From Paraurantiacibacter namhicola (GTDB lineage: Bacteria > Pseudomonadota > Alphaproteobacteria > Sphingomonadales > Sphingomonadaceae), in NCBI RefSeq assembly GCF_001687545.1, contig NZ_CP016545.1, positions 2,217,001 through 2,281,000 on the forward strand: 64,000 bases of DNA. Direction: 5' to 3'. Positions 15,807 to 24,035 of the stretch are shown here, piece after piece; the first letter of the stretch is position 1; the number at the start of each line of letters is the position of its first letter. Below the pieces are notes generated by a model, which did not search any database, had not been told where the DNA came from, and saw nothing but the letters and a program-made list of their open reading frames with translations. Position numbers and translations under genes: made by a program.

Positions 15807-18542
15807 TTAGAAGCGGTAGCGCGCCGTAACGCCGTAGGTGCGCGGATCGTTCGGATAGCCCGAGATGCCGCGCGGCTGTGCCACGGAGTCGAAGATGGTG
15901 CCCAGCTCTTCGGTGTCGAGCAGGTTGCGGCCCCAGACCGACAGCGAGAGGCCGCTGTCGAATTCGTAGGACAGCGATGCCGTCACGTCGTTGACTTCGC
16001 GCGTGAAGGGCTTGGCCGCATCCAGCGCAGGCTGCGCATTGATGATGTTGCCAGCGTTGTCGCGAACCAGGAAGTTCGGCAGGCCTTCGACCAGCTGCAC
16101 TTCCGACTGCCAGAAGTAGGACACACGCGGGATCAGCGAACCGTTGCCCAGGCGCGCTTCGTACTGCGCGGAGACAACCACGGTGAATTCCGGAATACCG
16201 GCCGGGCGCTGACCGGAAAGGTCACCCAGCGCGGAAGCGCGGAAATCGTCATAGACCGGATCGAGGTACGTGACCGCACCCGTCAGCGTCAAATCGCCGA
16301 AGTTTGCCACACCGTCGAACTCGACGCCGAAGGTGCTCTGCTTACCTGCGTTGAGGAGCGCGAAGCCCGTGCCGGTGAACAGGTTGGACTGGAAGCCTTC
16401 GATTTCCTGGTCGAACACGGTCAGGTTGGCCGAGATATCGCCCAGATTGGCCTTCACACCGGCTTCGATCACGCGGGATTTCTCCGGCTCGGCGAAGCGG
16501 CTGATGAAGGTCAGGTTATTCAGGTTCAGGCCGTTTGCGATGATCGCGTTACGATCCGACGGGAACGGGCGGCTGTCACGCGACAGGTTGACCGAGCTGG
16601 CTTTGAAGCCGGTCGCATAGGTCGCGTAGAAGTTGAAGTCGCCCATGTCGTAGTTGAGACGGATCGTATAGGTGAACTCGCTATCGCGCGTCCGGCCATC
16701 TTCCACCGCGTTGGGGATGTTCAGGAAGGGCGGCAGGAACTGCAGCGCGGCCAGCGGATTCAGCGGGTTCGCCGCCGGGTTGTTGGCATTGGCTGCGGCA
16801 AACGCGCCCGCCTGTGCCTGCAGGCTTGCGAAAATCGCGGCGTTCTGCGGGCTGGACATGGCGAAGGCCATGATCTCGGCCTGCGTGGCGTCGCGACCAA
16901 GCATCAGGACGTTCTGACCGATTGCCGTTGCCAGGAAGCCACCTGCAAGCAGCTGCCCGCGGAAGCCGGCATACTGCGGTGCATTCAGGTCGATCCCGGA
17001 GAACACGTCGGTGGAGACGGTGTTCGTGCGGAAGTCCTTCTTGTCGTTGGTGTAGTTGCCGCCCAGCGTCAGGGTCAGGCCGTCAGCCAGTTCGATATCG
17101 ATCTGGCCAAAGGCGCTGAAGGCACGGCTGTCGAGAGCATATTCCTCGTCGAGCCCCTGGCCCTGCGCAAAGAACTCACCCAGGTACTGGAACGGATTAC
17201 CGTCGCCAGCACCCAGCGCCAGTTCCAGCGTCTGGATGTCCAGCGCCCCGCCCGAAAGCTGCGAGATCAGGATATCGGCATAGGGGCGGAACTGGGTGCC
17301 GAACGTGATGCCGGCATCCTGGTTGATGTTCTCGGAGATGAAGAACAGGCCGCCAAGCAGGTCCACACGGTCGAACAGTGTCGTCGTGATGCGGAATTCC
17401 TGCGTGAAGGTACCGATGGTCAGGTCCTGGAACAGCGGGCTGATCAGGTCGACGCTGGTGAAATCGGCATCCTGGTTAGAAATCGCCGTGCTGCGGCGAT
17501 AGGCCGTGATGCTGGTGAATTCGGTACCGCTGCCGCCGATGTCCCACTTGAACTCGCCGGACACGCCAACGTTGTTGATCTGGTTGCTGGAATCGAAGTT
17601 ATTGTAGACGACGCCGGAGAACGGATTGCTCGGGTCACCCAGCTCGCCGCCCAGGGCACGGATGACCGGGCTGGCAATGCCGTCCTGCACGTTGACAACG
17701 CCGCAGCAGACTTCGTCCAGCCCGTCGACATCGCCGATCAGGCGCAGGCTGAGGTCGCCCCCGGCGTCGAACAGCATCTGTCCGCGCAGGAACCAGCGAT
17801 CGCGATCGTTGGTGCGGCCGCCAGTGCCGAGGTCGCGGAAGAAACCGTCACGCTTGTTATAGCCACCGGCGATGCTGGCAGCGGTGTTTTCGCTGAGCGG
17901 GCCGGTCAGGTAACCCTTGACGATGATCTGGTCGAAATTGCCATAGGTCGCTTCCAGTGAACCGCCGAGGTCGAAAGCGGGGGCCTGCGTGGAGATGGAA
18001 ATCACGCCGGCCGAAGCGTTCTTGCCGAACAGGGTCGACTGCGGGCCGCGCAGCACTTCGATGCGCTGGACATTGGGAAGGTCGGTGACCTGGCTGACGG
18101 AACGCGAACGGTACACACCGTCCACGAAGACGCCGACCGAAGGTTCGATACCGGCGTTGTTGGCGCCGTTGCCGAAGCCGCGGATGAAGAAGTTGGTTGC
18201 ACCCAGCGACTGGCGCTGGCCCACGGTGAGCGAGGGAACGACGGTCTGCAGGTCGCGAAGGTCGCGGATCTGGCCACGCTCAAGCGTTTCGGCAGAGGTC
18301 ACGGACACGGCAACAGGCGTATCCTGCAGCGTCTGTGCACGCTTGGTAGCGGTCACGATGATTTCGTTACCCGTGGCGAAATCTTCGTCCTGCGGATAAA
18401 CGTCGTCGTCATTGACCTGCTCGGCCGGCTCGGCTGCGTCCTGCGCAAAGGCTACGGACGGCGCGACCATTGCCATGGCGGCAGAACCGCTAAGCAGGAT
18501 ACCACGCGCAAAACCGGCATAGCCGGCATTAGACTTTTTCAT
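15807..18542 (-). CDS. TonB-dependent outer-membrane receptor
   Basis: This 911-residue protein starts at ATG 18542 (GGAGAG just upstream). A second ATG 12 bp earlier has no spacing for a ribosome site. The signal peptide ends VAFAQD near residue 34. A TonB-box-like EIIVTATKR (about 60-68) leads into the plug (QTLQDTPVAVSVTSAE, VPSLTVGQ, RGPQSTLFGKNASAG). The beta-barrel ends in an aromatic residue (TARYRF). Such receptors import siderophores, vitamins or glycans using TonB energy. The plug type is common among sphingomonad receptors for unidentified substrates. No transport or catabolic genes adjoin it. Confidence 0.95.
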   Translation of the reverse strand: MKKSNAGYAGFARGILLSGSAAMAMVAPSVAFAQDAAEPAEQVNDDDVYPQDEDFATGNEIIVTATKRAQTLQDTPVAVSVTSAETLERGQIRDLRDLQTVVPSLTVGQRQSLGATNFFIRGFGNGANNAGIEPSVGVFVDGVYRSRSVSQVTDLPNVQRIEVLRGPQSTLFGKNASAGVISISTQAPAFDLGGSLEATYGNFDQIIVKGYLTGPLSENTAASIAGGYNKRDGFFRDLGTGGRTNDRDRWFLRGQMLFDAGGDLSLRLIGDVDGLDEVCCGVVNVQDGIASPVIRALGGELGDPSNPFSGVVYNNFDSSNQINNVGVSGEFKWDIGGSGTEFTSITAYRRSTAISNQDADFTSVDLISPLFQDLTIGTFTQEFRITTTLFDRVDLLGGLFFISENINQDAGITFGTQFRPYADILISQLSGGALDIQTLELALGAGDGNPFQYLGEFFAQGQGLDEEYALDSRAFSAFGQIDIELADGLTLTLGGNYTNDKKDFRTNTVSTDVFSGIDLNAPQYAGFRGQLLAGGFLATAIGQNVLMLGRDATQAEIMAFAMSSPQNAAIFASLQAQAGAFAAANANNPAANPLNPLAALQFLPPFLNIPNAVEDGRTRDSEFTYTIRLNYDMGDFNFYATYATGFKASSVNLSRDSRPFPSDRNAIIANGLNLNNLTFISRFAEPEKSRVIEAGVKANLGDISANLTVFDQEIEGFQSNLFTGTGFALLNAGKQSTFGVEFDGVANFGDLTLTGAVTYLDPVYDDFRASALGDLSGQRPAGIPEFTVVVSAQYEARLGNGSLIPRVSYFWQSEVQLVEGLPNFLVRDNAGNIINAQPALDAAKPFTREVNDVTASLSYEFDSGLSLSVWGRNLLDTEELGTIFDSVAQPRGISGYPNDPRTYGVTARYRF

Positions 18543-18616
18543 GAATCTCTCCATCTCTCCCGGTGCCGGCCCCTGTTTTCGGGATATCCGGTTACACCAG
18601 CAACCACGAACGCAAG

Positions 18617-18645
18617 CTGATAGGGCCGAGTTTGCGCCGACTCAA
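18617..18645 (-). promoter_or_regulatory. Candidate sigma-70 promoter of the TonB receptor
   Basis: On the minus strand TTGAGT (18640-18645) and TATCAG (18617-18622) are 17 bp apart, 4/6 matches to each consensus box. It would give a leader of about 65-70 nt before ATG 18542. Motif evidence only. Confidence 0.4.
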
Positions 18646-18728
18646 TCGCGTTATGTGAGGTTAATCGCAGCTACTGCCGCTTATGTTGCAAGGATGTCAC
18701 ACGCTCGGCGTGCGGCATAACTCCCGCG

Positions 18729-19385
18729 TCAGGCGGATTTTTTCCGCTGCCACAGCCACCAAGAGTAGATAAATGGCAACAATGCCGCAGTGAGGACTGA
18801 GCCCACGAACAGCACTGCGCGAAGGCCGGGCGATATCGGCAGCAGCGCCGCAGCGATGATGACCACCCCCGCCAGTATCATCAGCTTCCCGCCCAGCCGG
18901 TGCGTGGCAATCCAGTTATCGGTGTCCAGTATGGCCCAGGGCGTGCGTATCCCGACAAAGAAGCCCGGGCGGCTCTTCGGCAGGGCATTGCCCAGCAGGA
19001 TCAGCAGCAGGCCGACGCCGATCCCGATAAGGTTGATCGGCGGCTCGAAACCATAGGCCGGTGCACCGATCACGAACTGGATCAGCAACGCGATTGCGAG
19101 CATCCCGGTCCATGTCGCGCGCAGGATCGGCGCGGACTGCTCCAGCTTTTCCTGCAAGGGCTCGATCCGCGGGATCGCCCAGAAAACCGCCGTGACGAAC
19201 AGCACCATCCCGACCGGGAACAGCAGGGCGTGAAGCGCCGGAGAGAAGGCATCGGCCTCCCCGCTGGCATTCCAATGCGTCGGCAACAGCGTGCCATCCG
19301 GTAGGCGCACATCTGTCACGAAGGCAAACACCGCCATGGCCGCGGCCAGAAGCAGGGACACGAACACGAACTTGCGGGTCTTCAT
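18729..19385 (-). CDS. SdpI family membrane protein (DUF1648-type)
   Basis: This 218-residue polytopic membrane protein has hydrophobic segments at about 7-23, 50-70, 89-112, 117-134, 165-185 and 188-206. The N-terminal LPTHWNASGEADAF matches the DUF1648 motif and GFFVGIRTPWAILDTDNWIATH matches SdpI. In Bacillus, SdpI is an immunity protein that also controls the SdpR repressor. In proteobacteria the role is unknown. It overlaps the ArsR-family gene by 4 bp (ATGA), reproducing the sdpR-sdpI pair. Confidence 0.87.
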   Translation of the reverse strand: MKTRKFVFVSLLLAAAMAVFAFVTDVRLPDGTLLPTHWNASGEADAFSPALHALLFPVGMVLFVTAVFWAIPRIEPLQEKLEQSAPILRATWTGMLAIALLIQFVIGAPAYGFEPPINLIGIGVGLLLILLGNALPKSRPGFFVGIRTPWAILDTDNWIATHRLGGKLMILAGVVIIAAALLPISPGLRAVLFVGSVLTAALLPFIYSWWLWQRKKSA

Positions 19386-19684
19386 TGCCCGGCTCCTTCA
19401 TCGTCTTGTGGATCGGTCGCACCAACGCCCATCCGGCCCATGAAACCCATGACGGCCTCCTCCAGCGTGGTGAGGTTCAGCGTGTAAATGACATTCCCGC
19501 CGCGGCTTTCGCCAAGGATCAGGTTCGCCGCCTTAAGCTTGGCAAAGTGGCCGGACATGGTCGGCTTGCTGACCGGGAAATGATCGGCCAATTCGCCAGC
19601 CGTCTTGCCGCCGCCTTTCAGCAGTTCCAGCACCTCGCGCCGGATCGGGTGGGACAGGGCATCGAAAACACTCGTCATAGCCAT
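19382..19684 (-). CDS. ArsR-family transcriptional repressor (SdpR-like)
   Basis: This 100-residue winged-helix protein has DALSHPIRREVLELLKGGGK, then HFPVSKPTMSGHFAKLKAAN as the recognition helix and a beta-wing LGESRGGNVIYTLN. There are no metal-binding cysteines, so a SdpR-type rather than a metal-sensing ArsR is likely. The start may be ATG 19684 or the ATG two codons later. Neither has a clear ribosome site. The first ATG lies inside an inverted repeat that looks like an autoregulatory operator. The next gene is the SdpI-like membrane protein. Confidence 0.9.
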   Translation of the reverse strand: MAMTSVFDALSHPIRREVLELLKGGGKTAGELADHFPVSKPTMSGHFAKLKAANLILGESRGGNVIYTLNLTTLEEAVMGFMGRMGVGATDPQDDEGAGQ

Positions 19685-19702
19685 TTAGGCATTAGGCTAA
19701 AT
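19683..19702. promoter_or_regulatory. Inverted repeat over the sdpR-like start, candidate operator
   Basis: ATTTAGGCATTAGGCTAAAT has 6-bp palindromic ends (ATTTAG/CTAAAT) and an internal TTAGGC repeat. It overlaps the start codon of the ArsR-family gene and lies just downstream of TTGATC, a possible -35. Autorepression is inferred from position. Confidence 0.4.
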
Positions 19703-19756
19703 AGCAACATTGATCAACCCTCGCATTTCGAAAGCGCATCGCTTAAGGGGCCGGTA

Positions 19757-20920
19757 ATGGACAAGCCCGAGCGCATCGAAGATCTCCGCGTCGCCCTGTT
19801 CAGTGGCAATTACAATTACGTGAGAGACGGCGCGAACCAGGCGCTGAACCGGCTGGTGGATTACCTGCTGCGGCAAGGCTGCGCGGTGCGCGTCTATTCG
19901 CCTGTAGTGGATGACCCGGCCTTCCCGCCCACCGGCGACCTGGTGGATGTGCCCAACACCAAGATGCCAATGGGCCGCGGGGAATACCGCATGCCGCTGG
20001 GCCTGAATGACGAAGCGCGCCGCGACCTGGAAGCCTTCGCGCCCAATCTGCTGCACCTGTCCAGCCCGGACCCGTCAGGGCACGCGGCGCTGAAGTGGGC
20101 GCGCAAGCGCTCCATCCCAGTGGTCGCCAGCGTCCATACGCGCTTCGATACCTATCCGCGTTACTACAAGCTCGGCTTCATAGAGCCCGCGATCCGGGCC
20201 ATGCTGCGCCGGTTCTACGGCAGATGCGATGCGGTGCTTTCGCCTACCGAGGTCATCCGGCAGGATTACCTGCAGCAGGGCTTCAACGACGATATCCGCA
20301 TCTGGGAGCGCGGCGTTGACCGCACCATCTTCAACCCAGGACGCCGCGACATGGCCTGGCGGCGAGAGCTGGGCATCGCCGATGACGAAATCGCCATCGG
20401 CTTCCTTGGCCGCCTGGTGCTGGAAAAGGGCCTCGGCCGCTTTGCCGAGGTGATCGAGCTGCTGGCCAAGCGCGGCGTTCCGCACAAGGTGCTGGCGGTG
20501 GGCGAAGGCCCCGCGCATGACGAATTTGCCGCCCGCGTGCCCGAAGCGCGCTTTGCCGGTTTCCAGACCGGCGCCGACCTGGGACGCGCGGTCGCCAGCA
20601 TGGACCTGCTGTTCAATGCCTCCATCACGGAAGCCTTCAGCAATGTCACACTGGAAGCCATGGCCTGCGCGCGGCCCGTGCTGGCTGTCGATACAACCGG
20701 CAGCAATCACCTGGTAATCGACGGCGTGACGGGGCGCATGGTGAAGCCGGACGACACCGCCGGATTTGCCGATGCGCTGGAAGCCTACATCCGCGACCCG
20801 GCCCTACGCGCCGCGCATGGCGAGGCGGGCGAGGAGCGCAGCCATTTGTGGGACTGGGACCCGGTCAATCAGGCCGTGGCCGACACCTATCTGCAGCTGG
20901 TGTCGGCCCGCGCGGCCTGA
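19757..20920 (+). CDS. GT4-family glycosyltransferase (GT-B fold)
   Basis: This 387-residue retaining glycosyltransferase has VALFSGNYNYVRDGANQALN (12-31) as the Gly-rich acceptor loop, HTRFDTYPRYY at 127-137, GRLVLEKG (218-225) and the EX7E donor motif E292...E300 (EAFSNVTLE). It resembles GDP-mannose- or UDP-sugar-using enzymes that glycosylate membrane lipids (MgtA/PimB-like). The exact sugar is not clear. ATG 19757 was chosen as the start of homology. The frame is open much further upstream, but that part is antisense to the ArsR gene. It is not in an obvious operon. Confidence 0.9.
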   Translation: MDKPERIEDLRVALFSGNYNYVRDGANQALNRLVDYLLRQGCAVRVYSPVVDDPAFPPTGDLVDVPNTKMPMGRGEYRMPLGLNDEARRDLEAFAPNLLHLSSPDPSGHAALKWARKRSIPVVASVHTRFDTYPRYYKLGFIEPAIRAMLRRFYGRCDAVLSPTEVIRQDYLQQGFNDDIRIWERGVDRTIFNPGRRDMAWRRELGIADDEIAIGFLGRLVLEKGLGRFAEVIELLAKRGVPHKVLAVGEGPAHDEFAARVPEARFAGFQTGADLGRAVASMDLLFNASITEAFSNVTLEAMACARPVLAVDTTGSNHLVIDGVTGRMVKPDDTAGFADALEAYIRDPALRAAHGEAGEERSHLWDWDPVNQAVADTYLQLVSARAA

Positions 20921-20930
20921 CCTCCTCCCG

Positions 20931-21383
20931 CTATCGCAGCACGCCCCTGGCCGTCATGCGGCGGGCATACCAGATCAGGAAAATCGTCACGATGAAGATG
21001 ATCGCCGTGAACACATAATTGGCGCCGCTGCTCAGCTCCGCAGGCATTCCGCCGCCGAAGGTGTGGATCGACGTACCGATCAGGCCGATCAGCGCCACCG
21101 CGAATGCGTGGAAAGCAAAGCGGCTGCGAATGAGCAGCAAGAGCGATCCCGCCAATGCGCCCCAGACGCCGAAAGCCCACATCGCGTCCGCCCAGACCGG
21201 GAAATTGGTGTAATAATCGACCATCGTCTCGACAGGGATGCCCGCCATCTCCGCACCCGCCTGCAGGTAGTCCATATTGCGCGTTTGCGTCATCGTGTAG
21301 TCGTAGGCGCCGCCGGAATTCCACAGCGTCGCAAGTATGCCAATCACCCACAGGTGCCAGGGCGCTTTCGTCCGGTTTTCCAT
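20931..21383 (-). CDS. Four-helix membrane protein, function unknown
   Basis: This 150-residue protein has four hydrophobic segments (about 9-24, 67-85, 89-107, 120-138). A central loop rich in aromatic and acidic residues (YTMTQTRNMDYLQAGAEMAG) lies on the outside if the first segment is inserted N-in. No known catalytic motif is seen. ATG 21383 has a GGGGAGAG-type ribosome site just upstream. It is convergent with the glycosyltransferase (10-bp gap) and divergent from rarA. The type is frequent in sphingomonads as an uncharacterised inner-membrane protein. Confidence 0.8.
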   Translation of the reverse strand: MENRTKAPWHLWVIGILATLWNSGGAYDYTMTQTRNMDYLQAGAEMAGIPVETMVDYYTNFPVWADAMWAFGVWGALAGSLLLLIRSRFAFHAFAVALIGLIGTSIHTFGGGMPAELSSGANYVFTAIIFIVTIFLIWYARRMTARGVLR

Positions 21384-21485
21384 GTTTCTCTCCCCTCGAA
21401 GCCGCGACCCTCTGATGGCCGGAAGCTAAGCCCGATATGGTCCGGTTGGCAATCCCCGGCTCCGCGCCCTATCTGATGACACTCT

Positions 21486-22799
21486 ATGGCCGACCTTTTC
21501 CAGGATGATCCGCACGCCGCCCAGCCGGAGCCGATACGCGAAGACGCGCCGCTGGCCGACAGGCTGCGCCCGCAATCGCTCGGCGACATCATCGGGCAGG
21601 ACCACCTGACGGGCCCGGATGGCGGGATCGGGCGCATGGTTGCAGCGGGCAAGCTGTCCAGCATGGTGCTGTGGGGCCCGCCGGGCACCGGCAAGACCAG
21701 CATCGCCCGCCTTCTCGCCGATGCCGTGGGCATGCGCTATGTCGCGATCAGCGCGGTCTTTTCCGGCGTGGCGGACCTGAAGAAAGCCTTCGCCGCCGCC
21801 GAGAAAGCGCGCGAGGCCGGGCAGAGAACGCTGCTGTTCGTGGACGAAATCCACCGCTTCAATCGCGCGCAGCAGGACGGCTTCCTGCCCTTCGTGGAAC
21901 GCGGCACGGTCACGCTGGTCGGCGCGACGACGGAAAACCCCAGCTTCGAGCTCAACGCCGCCCTGCTCAGCCGCGCGCAGGTGATGATCCTGCACCGGCT
22001 GGATGCCGAGGCGCTGGGCAGCCTGCTGAACCGGGCGGAGGCGCTGGAGGGCCCCCTGCCCCTGACCGCCGAAGCACGCGAGGCGCTGGTCGCCAGCGCC
22101 GATGGCGACGGACGCTTCCTGCTGAACCAGGCAGAGACGCTGTATAACGCCAGGATCCCCGAACCGCTCGGCCCGGCAGAGCTCGGCAGCTTCCTGCAGC
22201 GCCGTGTCGCCGTCTACGACAAGGACCGCGAGGGGCATTACAACCTGATTTCCGCGCTCCACAAGGCGGTGCGCGGGTCCGACCCGCAGGCGGCGCTGTA
22301 CTACCTCGCGCGCATGCTTACGGCTGGGGAAGAACCACTTTACCTCGCCCGGCGGCTGGTGCGCATGGCGGTCGAGGATATCGGCCTCGCCGACCCGAAC
22401 GCGCTGGTGCAATGCAATGCGGCGCGCGAAGCCTATGAATTCCTCGGCAGCCCGGAAGGCGAGCTGGCCCTGGCGCAGGCCTGCCTTTACCTCGCCACCG
22501 CGCCCAAATCGAATGCCGTCTACAAGGCGCAGAAGGCCGCGTGGCGCAGCGCGAAGGAAACCGGCAGCCTGATGCCGCCGATGAACATCGTCAACGCGCC
22601 GACCAAGCTGATGAAGGACGTAGGCTACGGCAAGGGTTACACGTACGACCACGACGCAGACGAGGGCTTCTCCGGCGACAATTACTGGCCGGACGAGATG
22701 GAGCCGCAGACCTATTACCAGCCGGTCGAGCGCGGCTTCGAGCGCAAGGTTCGCGAGCGGCTGGCCTATTGGGACAAGCTTCGCAGCGACCGCCAGTGA
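21486..22799 (+). CDS. rarA: Replication-associated recombination protein A (RarA/MgsA)
   Basis: This 437-residue AAA+ ATPase related to clamp loaders acts at stalled forks. It has Walker A GPPGTGKT (64-71), Walker B LLFVDEIHRFN (DE at 120-121), sensor ATTENPSFELN and the C-terminal tetramerisation domain with KSNAVYKAQKAAW. It also has the closing QTYYQPVERGFE block. The length is typical of the family. The next gene starts with GTG overlapping the stop (GTGA), so translation is coupled. Confidence 0.96.
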   Translation: MADLFQDDPHAAQPEPIREDAPLADRLRPQSLGDIIGQDHLTGPDGGIGRMVAAGKLSSMVLWGPPGTGKTSIARLLADAVGMRYVAISAVFSGVADLKKAFAAAEKAREAGQRTLLFVDEIHRFNRAQQDGFLPFVERGTVTLVGATTENPSFELNAALLSRAQVMILHRLDAEALGSLLNRAEALEGPLPLTAEAREALVASADGDGRFLLNQAETLYNARIPEPLGPAELGSFLQRRVAVYDKDREGHYNLISALHKAVRGSDPQAALYYLARMLTAGEEPLYLARRLVRMAVEDIGLADPNALVQCNAAREAYEFLGSPEGELALAQACLYLATAPKSNAVYKAQKAAWRSAKETGSLMPPMNIVNAPTKLMKDVGYGKGYTYDHDADEGFSGDNYWPDEMEPQTYYQPVERGFERKVRERLAYWDKLRSDRQ

Positions 22800-23683
22800 G
22801 CCGCCGCTTCGACCATTTTTTGGCGATAGACTGGTCCGGCGCGAAGGGCGCGCGGCATAAGGGGATTGCGCTCGCAATTGCCGATGCGGATGGCGGGCCA
22901 CCGGTGCTGGTCGATGCGCCGAAGCGCGGCTGGTCTCGTGAAGATGTGCTGGCAATCCTGCGCGACGACCTGCCTGCCAACACGCTGGTGGGCATGGACC
23001 TTGGGATCGCGCTGCCGTTTGCCGATTGCGGGGCTTTCTTTCCCGGTTGGGAAGACAGCCCGCCGGACGCAAAATCGCTTTGGGCGCTAATCGACGCGAT
23101 ATGTGCAGGCGAACCGCACCTCGGCAGCGGACCGTTTGTGGACCACCCCGACATCGCGCCCTTCTATCGCCGCCACAATGGGCGCGAGGGGGCCCGCTTC
23201 CGCTGCGACGGCGCGTTCCACGGGCGCGGCCGGTTCCGCGTGGCCGAGCAGGTTCAGGCCGCCATGGGCTGCCGGCCTTACAGCAATTTCAACCTGGTCG
23301 GGGCGGCGCAGGTAGGCAAGTCCAGCCTCACGGGCATGCGCGTGCTGCACCGGCTGGCTGGCACGCTTCCCGTGTGGCCGATCGATCCGCTGCCCGAAAC
23401 CGGCAGCGCCATCGTGGAAATCTACACCACCATCGCCGCCATGGCCGCAGGGCGCGGCGTGTCCGCCTCCAAGATCAGGGACCGCGAGCAGCTGGACGCG
23501 GCGCTGGCGCAGCTCGGCTCCGAGGGCTTGGGCGGCACAGGTCCAGTGGACGATCACTCCTCCGACGCGCTGCTTACAGCCGCATGGCTGCGCGCGGTGG
23601 CGCACGACACGGCCATCTGGCAACCGCCCGCCCTCACACCCGAAGTGGCCCGCACCGAGGGCTGGACTTTCGGCGCAATCTGA
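22796..23683 (+). CDS. DUF429-like protein (RNase H-like fold), coupled to rarA
   Basis: This 295-residue protein starts at GTG 22796, which overlaps the rarA TGA. The N-terminus HFLAIDWSGAKGARHKG carries an acidic residue (D12) in the first strand, as in DUF429/actin-RNase H-like proteins. VGMDLGIALPFADCG supplies a second acidic site (about residue 65). Near the C-terminus DDHSSDALLTAAWLR resembles the closing acidic helix of such folds. This suggests a metal-dependent nuclease or phosphotransferase, but activity is unproven. The coupling to rarA hints at DNA metabolism. It is followed by tRNA-Thr. Confidence 0.72.
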   Translation: MSRRFDHFLAIDWSGAKGARHKGIALAIADADGGPPVLVDAPKRGWSREDVLAILRDDLPANTLVGMDLGIALPFADCGAFFPGWEDSPPDAKSLWALIDAICAGEPHLGSGPFVDHPDIAPFYRRHNGREGARFRCDGAFHGRGRFRVAEQVQAAMGCRPYSNFNLVGAAQVGKSSLTGMRVLHRLAGTLPVWPIDPLPETGSAIVEIYTTIAAMAAGRGVSASKIRDREQLDAALAQLGSEGLGGTGPVDDHSSDALLTAAWLRAVAHDTAIWQPPALTPEVARTEGWTFGAI

Positions 23684-23713
23684 ACCAAAGGCGCGCGGGC
23701 CTGAACGGCCATC

Positions 23714-23789
<76 letters not shown>

Positions 23790-23799
23790 TTCTATTTGT

Positions 23800-24023
23800 G
23801 TTCGCGCCTCCGCGCGAACTCCCCGGTGCTAATCCCTCCGCTTCGCTGCGGGGCACCTGCGGACGGGCAGTCGCCCTTGCGGCCCCTTGGGGCCGAGATC
23901 GCCACACAACTCACAATGACTCGGTCGGCGACCAGCCGACCGCAAGCGCGACCGCGCGCCCGGACCGGCCCCGCAGCGAAGCGGAGGGAACAGCCGGGAG
24001 GACGAGCCCGCGGAGGCGGGCTC
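23800..24023. repeat. Palindrome-rich mosaic element behind tRNA-Thr
   Basis: These 224 bases hold several nested inverted repeats and no gene. Hairpin 23800-23807/23812-23819 has loop CTCC. A perfect 21-bp inverted repeat has arms 23834-23854 and 23968-23988. Smaller palindromes are at 23881-23894 (GGCCCCTTGGGGCC) and 23922-23942 (8-bp arms). A closing hairpin is at 24004-24011/24016-24023 with loop GGAG. The last could act as a weak terminator for ugd. The overall pattern suggests a REP/BIME-like or other non-autonomous element. Confidence 0.55.
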
Positions 24024-24035
24024 ATGAAACAGAAA

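Noticed and set aside
15735-17960. A 741-codon plus-strand open frame opposite the TonB receptor
   Set aside because: It is antisense to a gene with a signal peptide, plug and barrel motifs. Its composition (many Q/R/V) is typical of a shadow frame, and it has no ribosome site.
24004-24023. Hairpin as a definite ugd terminator
   Set aside because: The stem is good but neither side has a T-tract. It is better described as part of the palindromic element behind tRNA-Thr.
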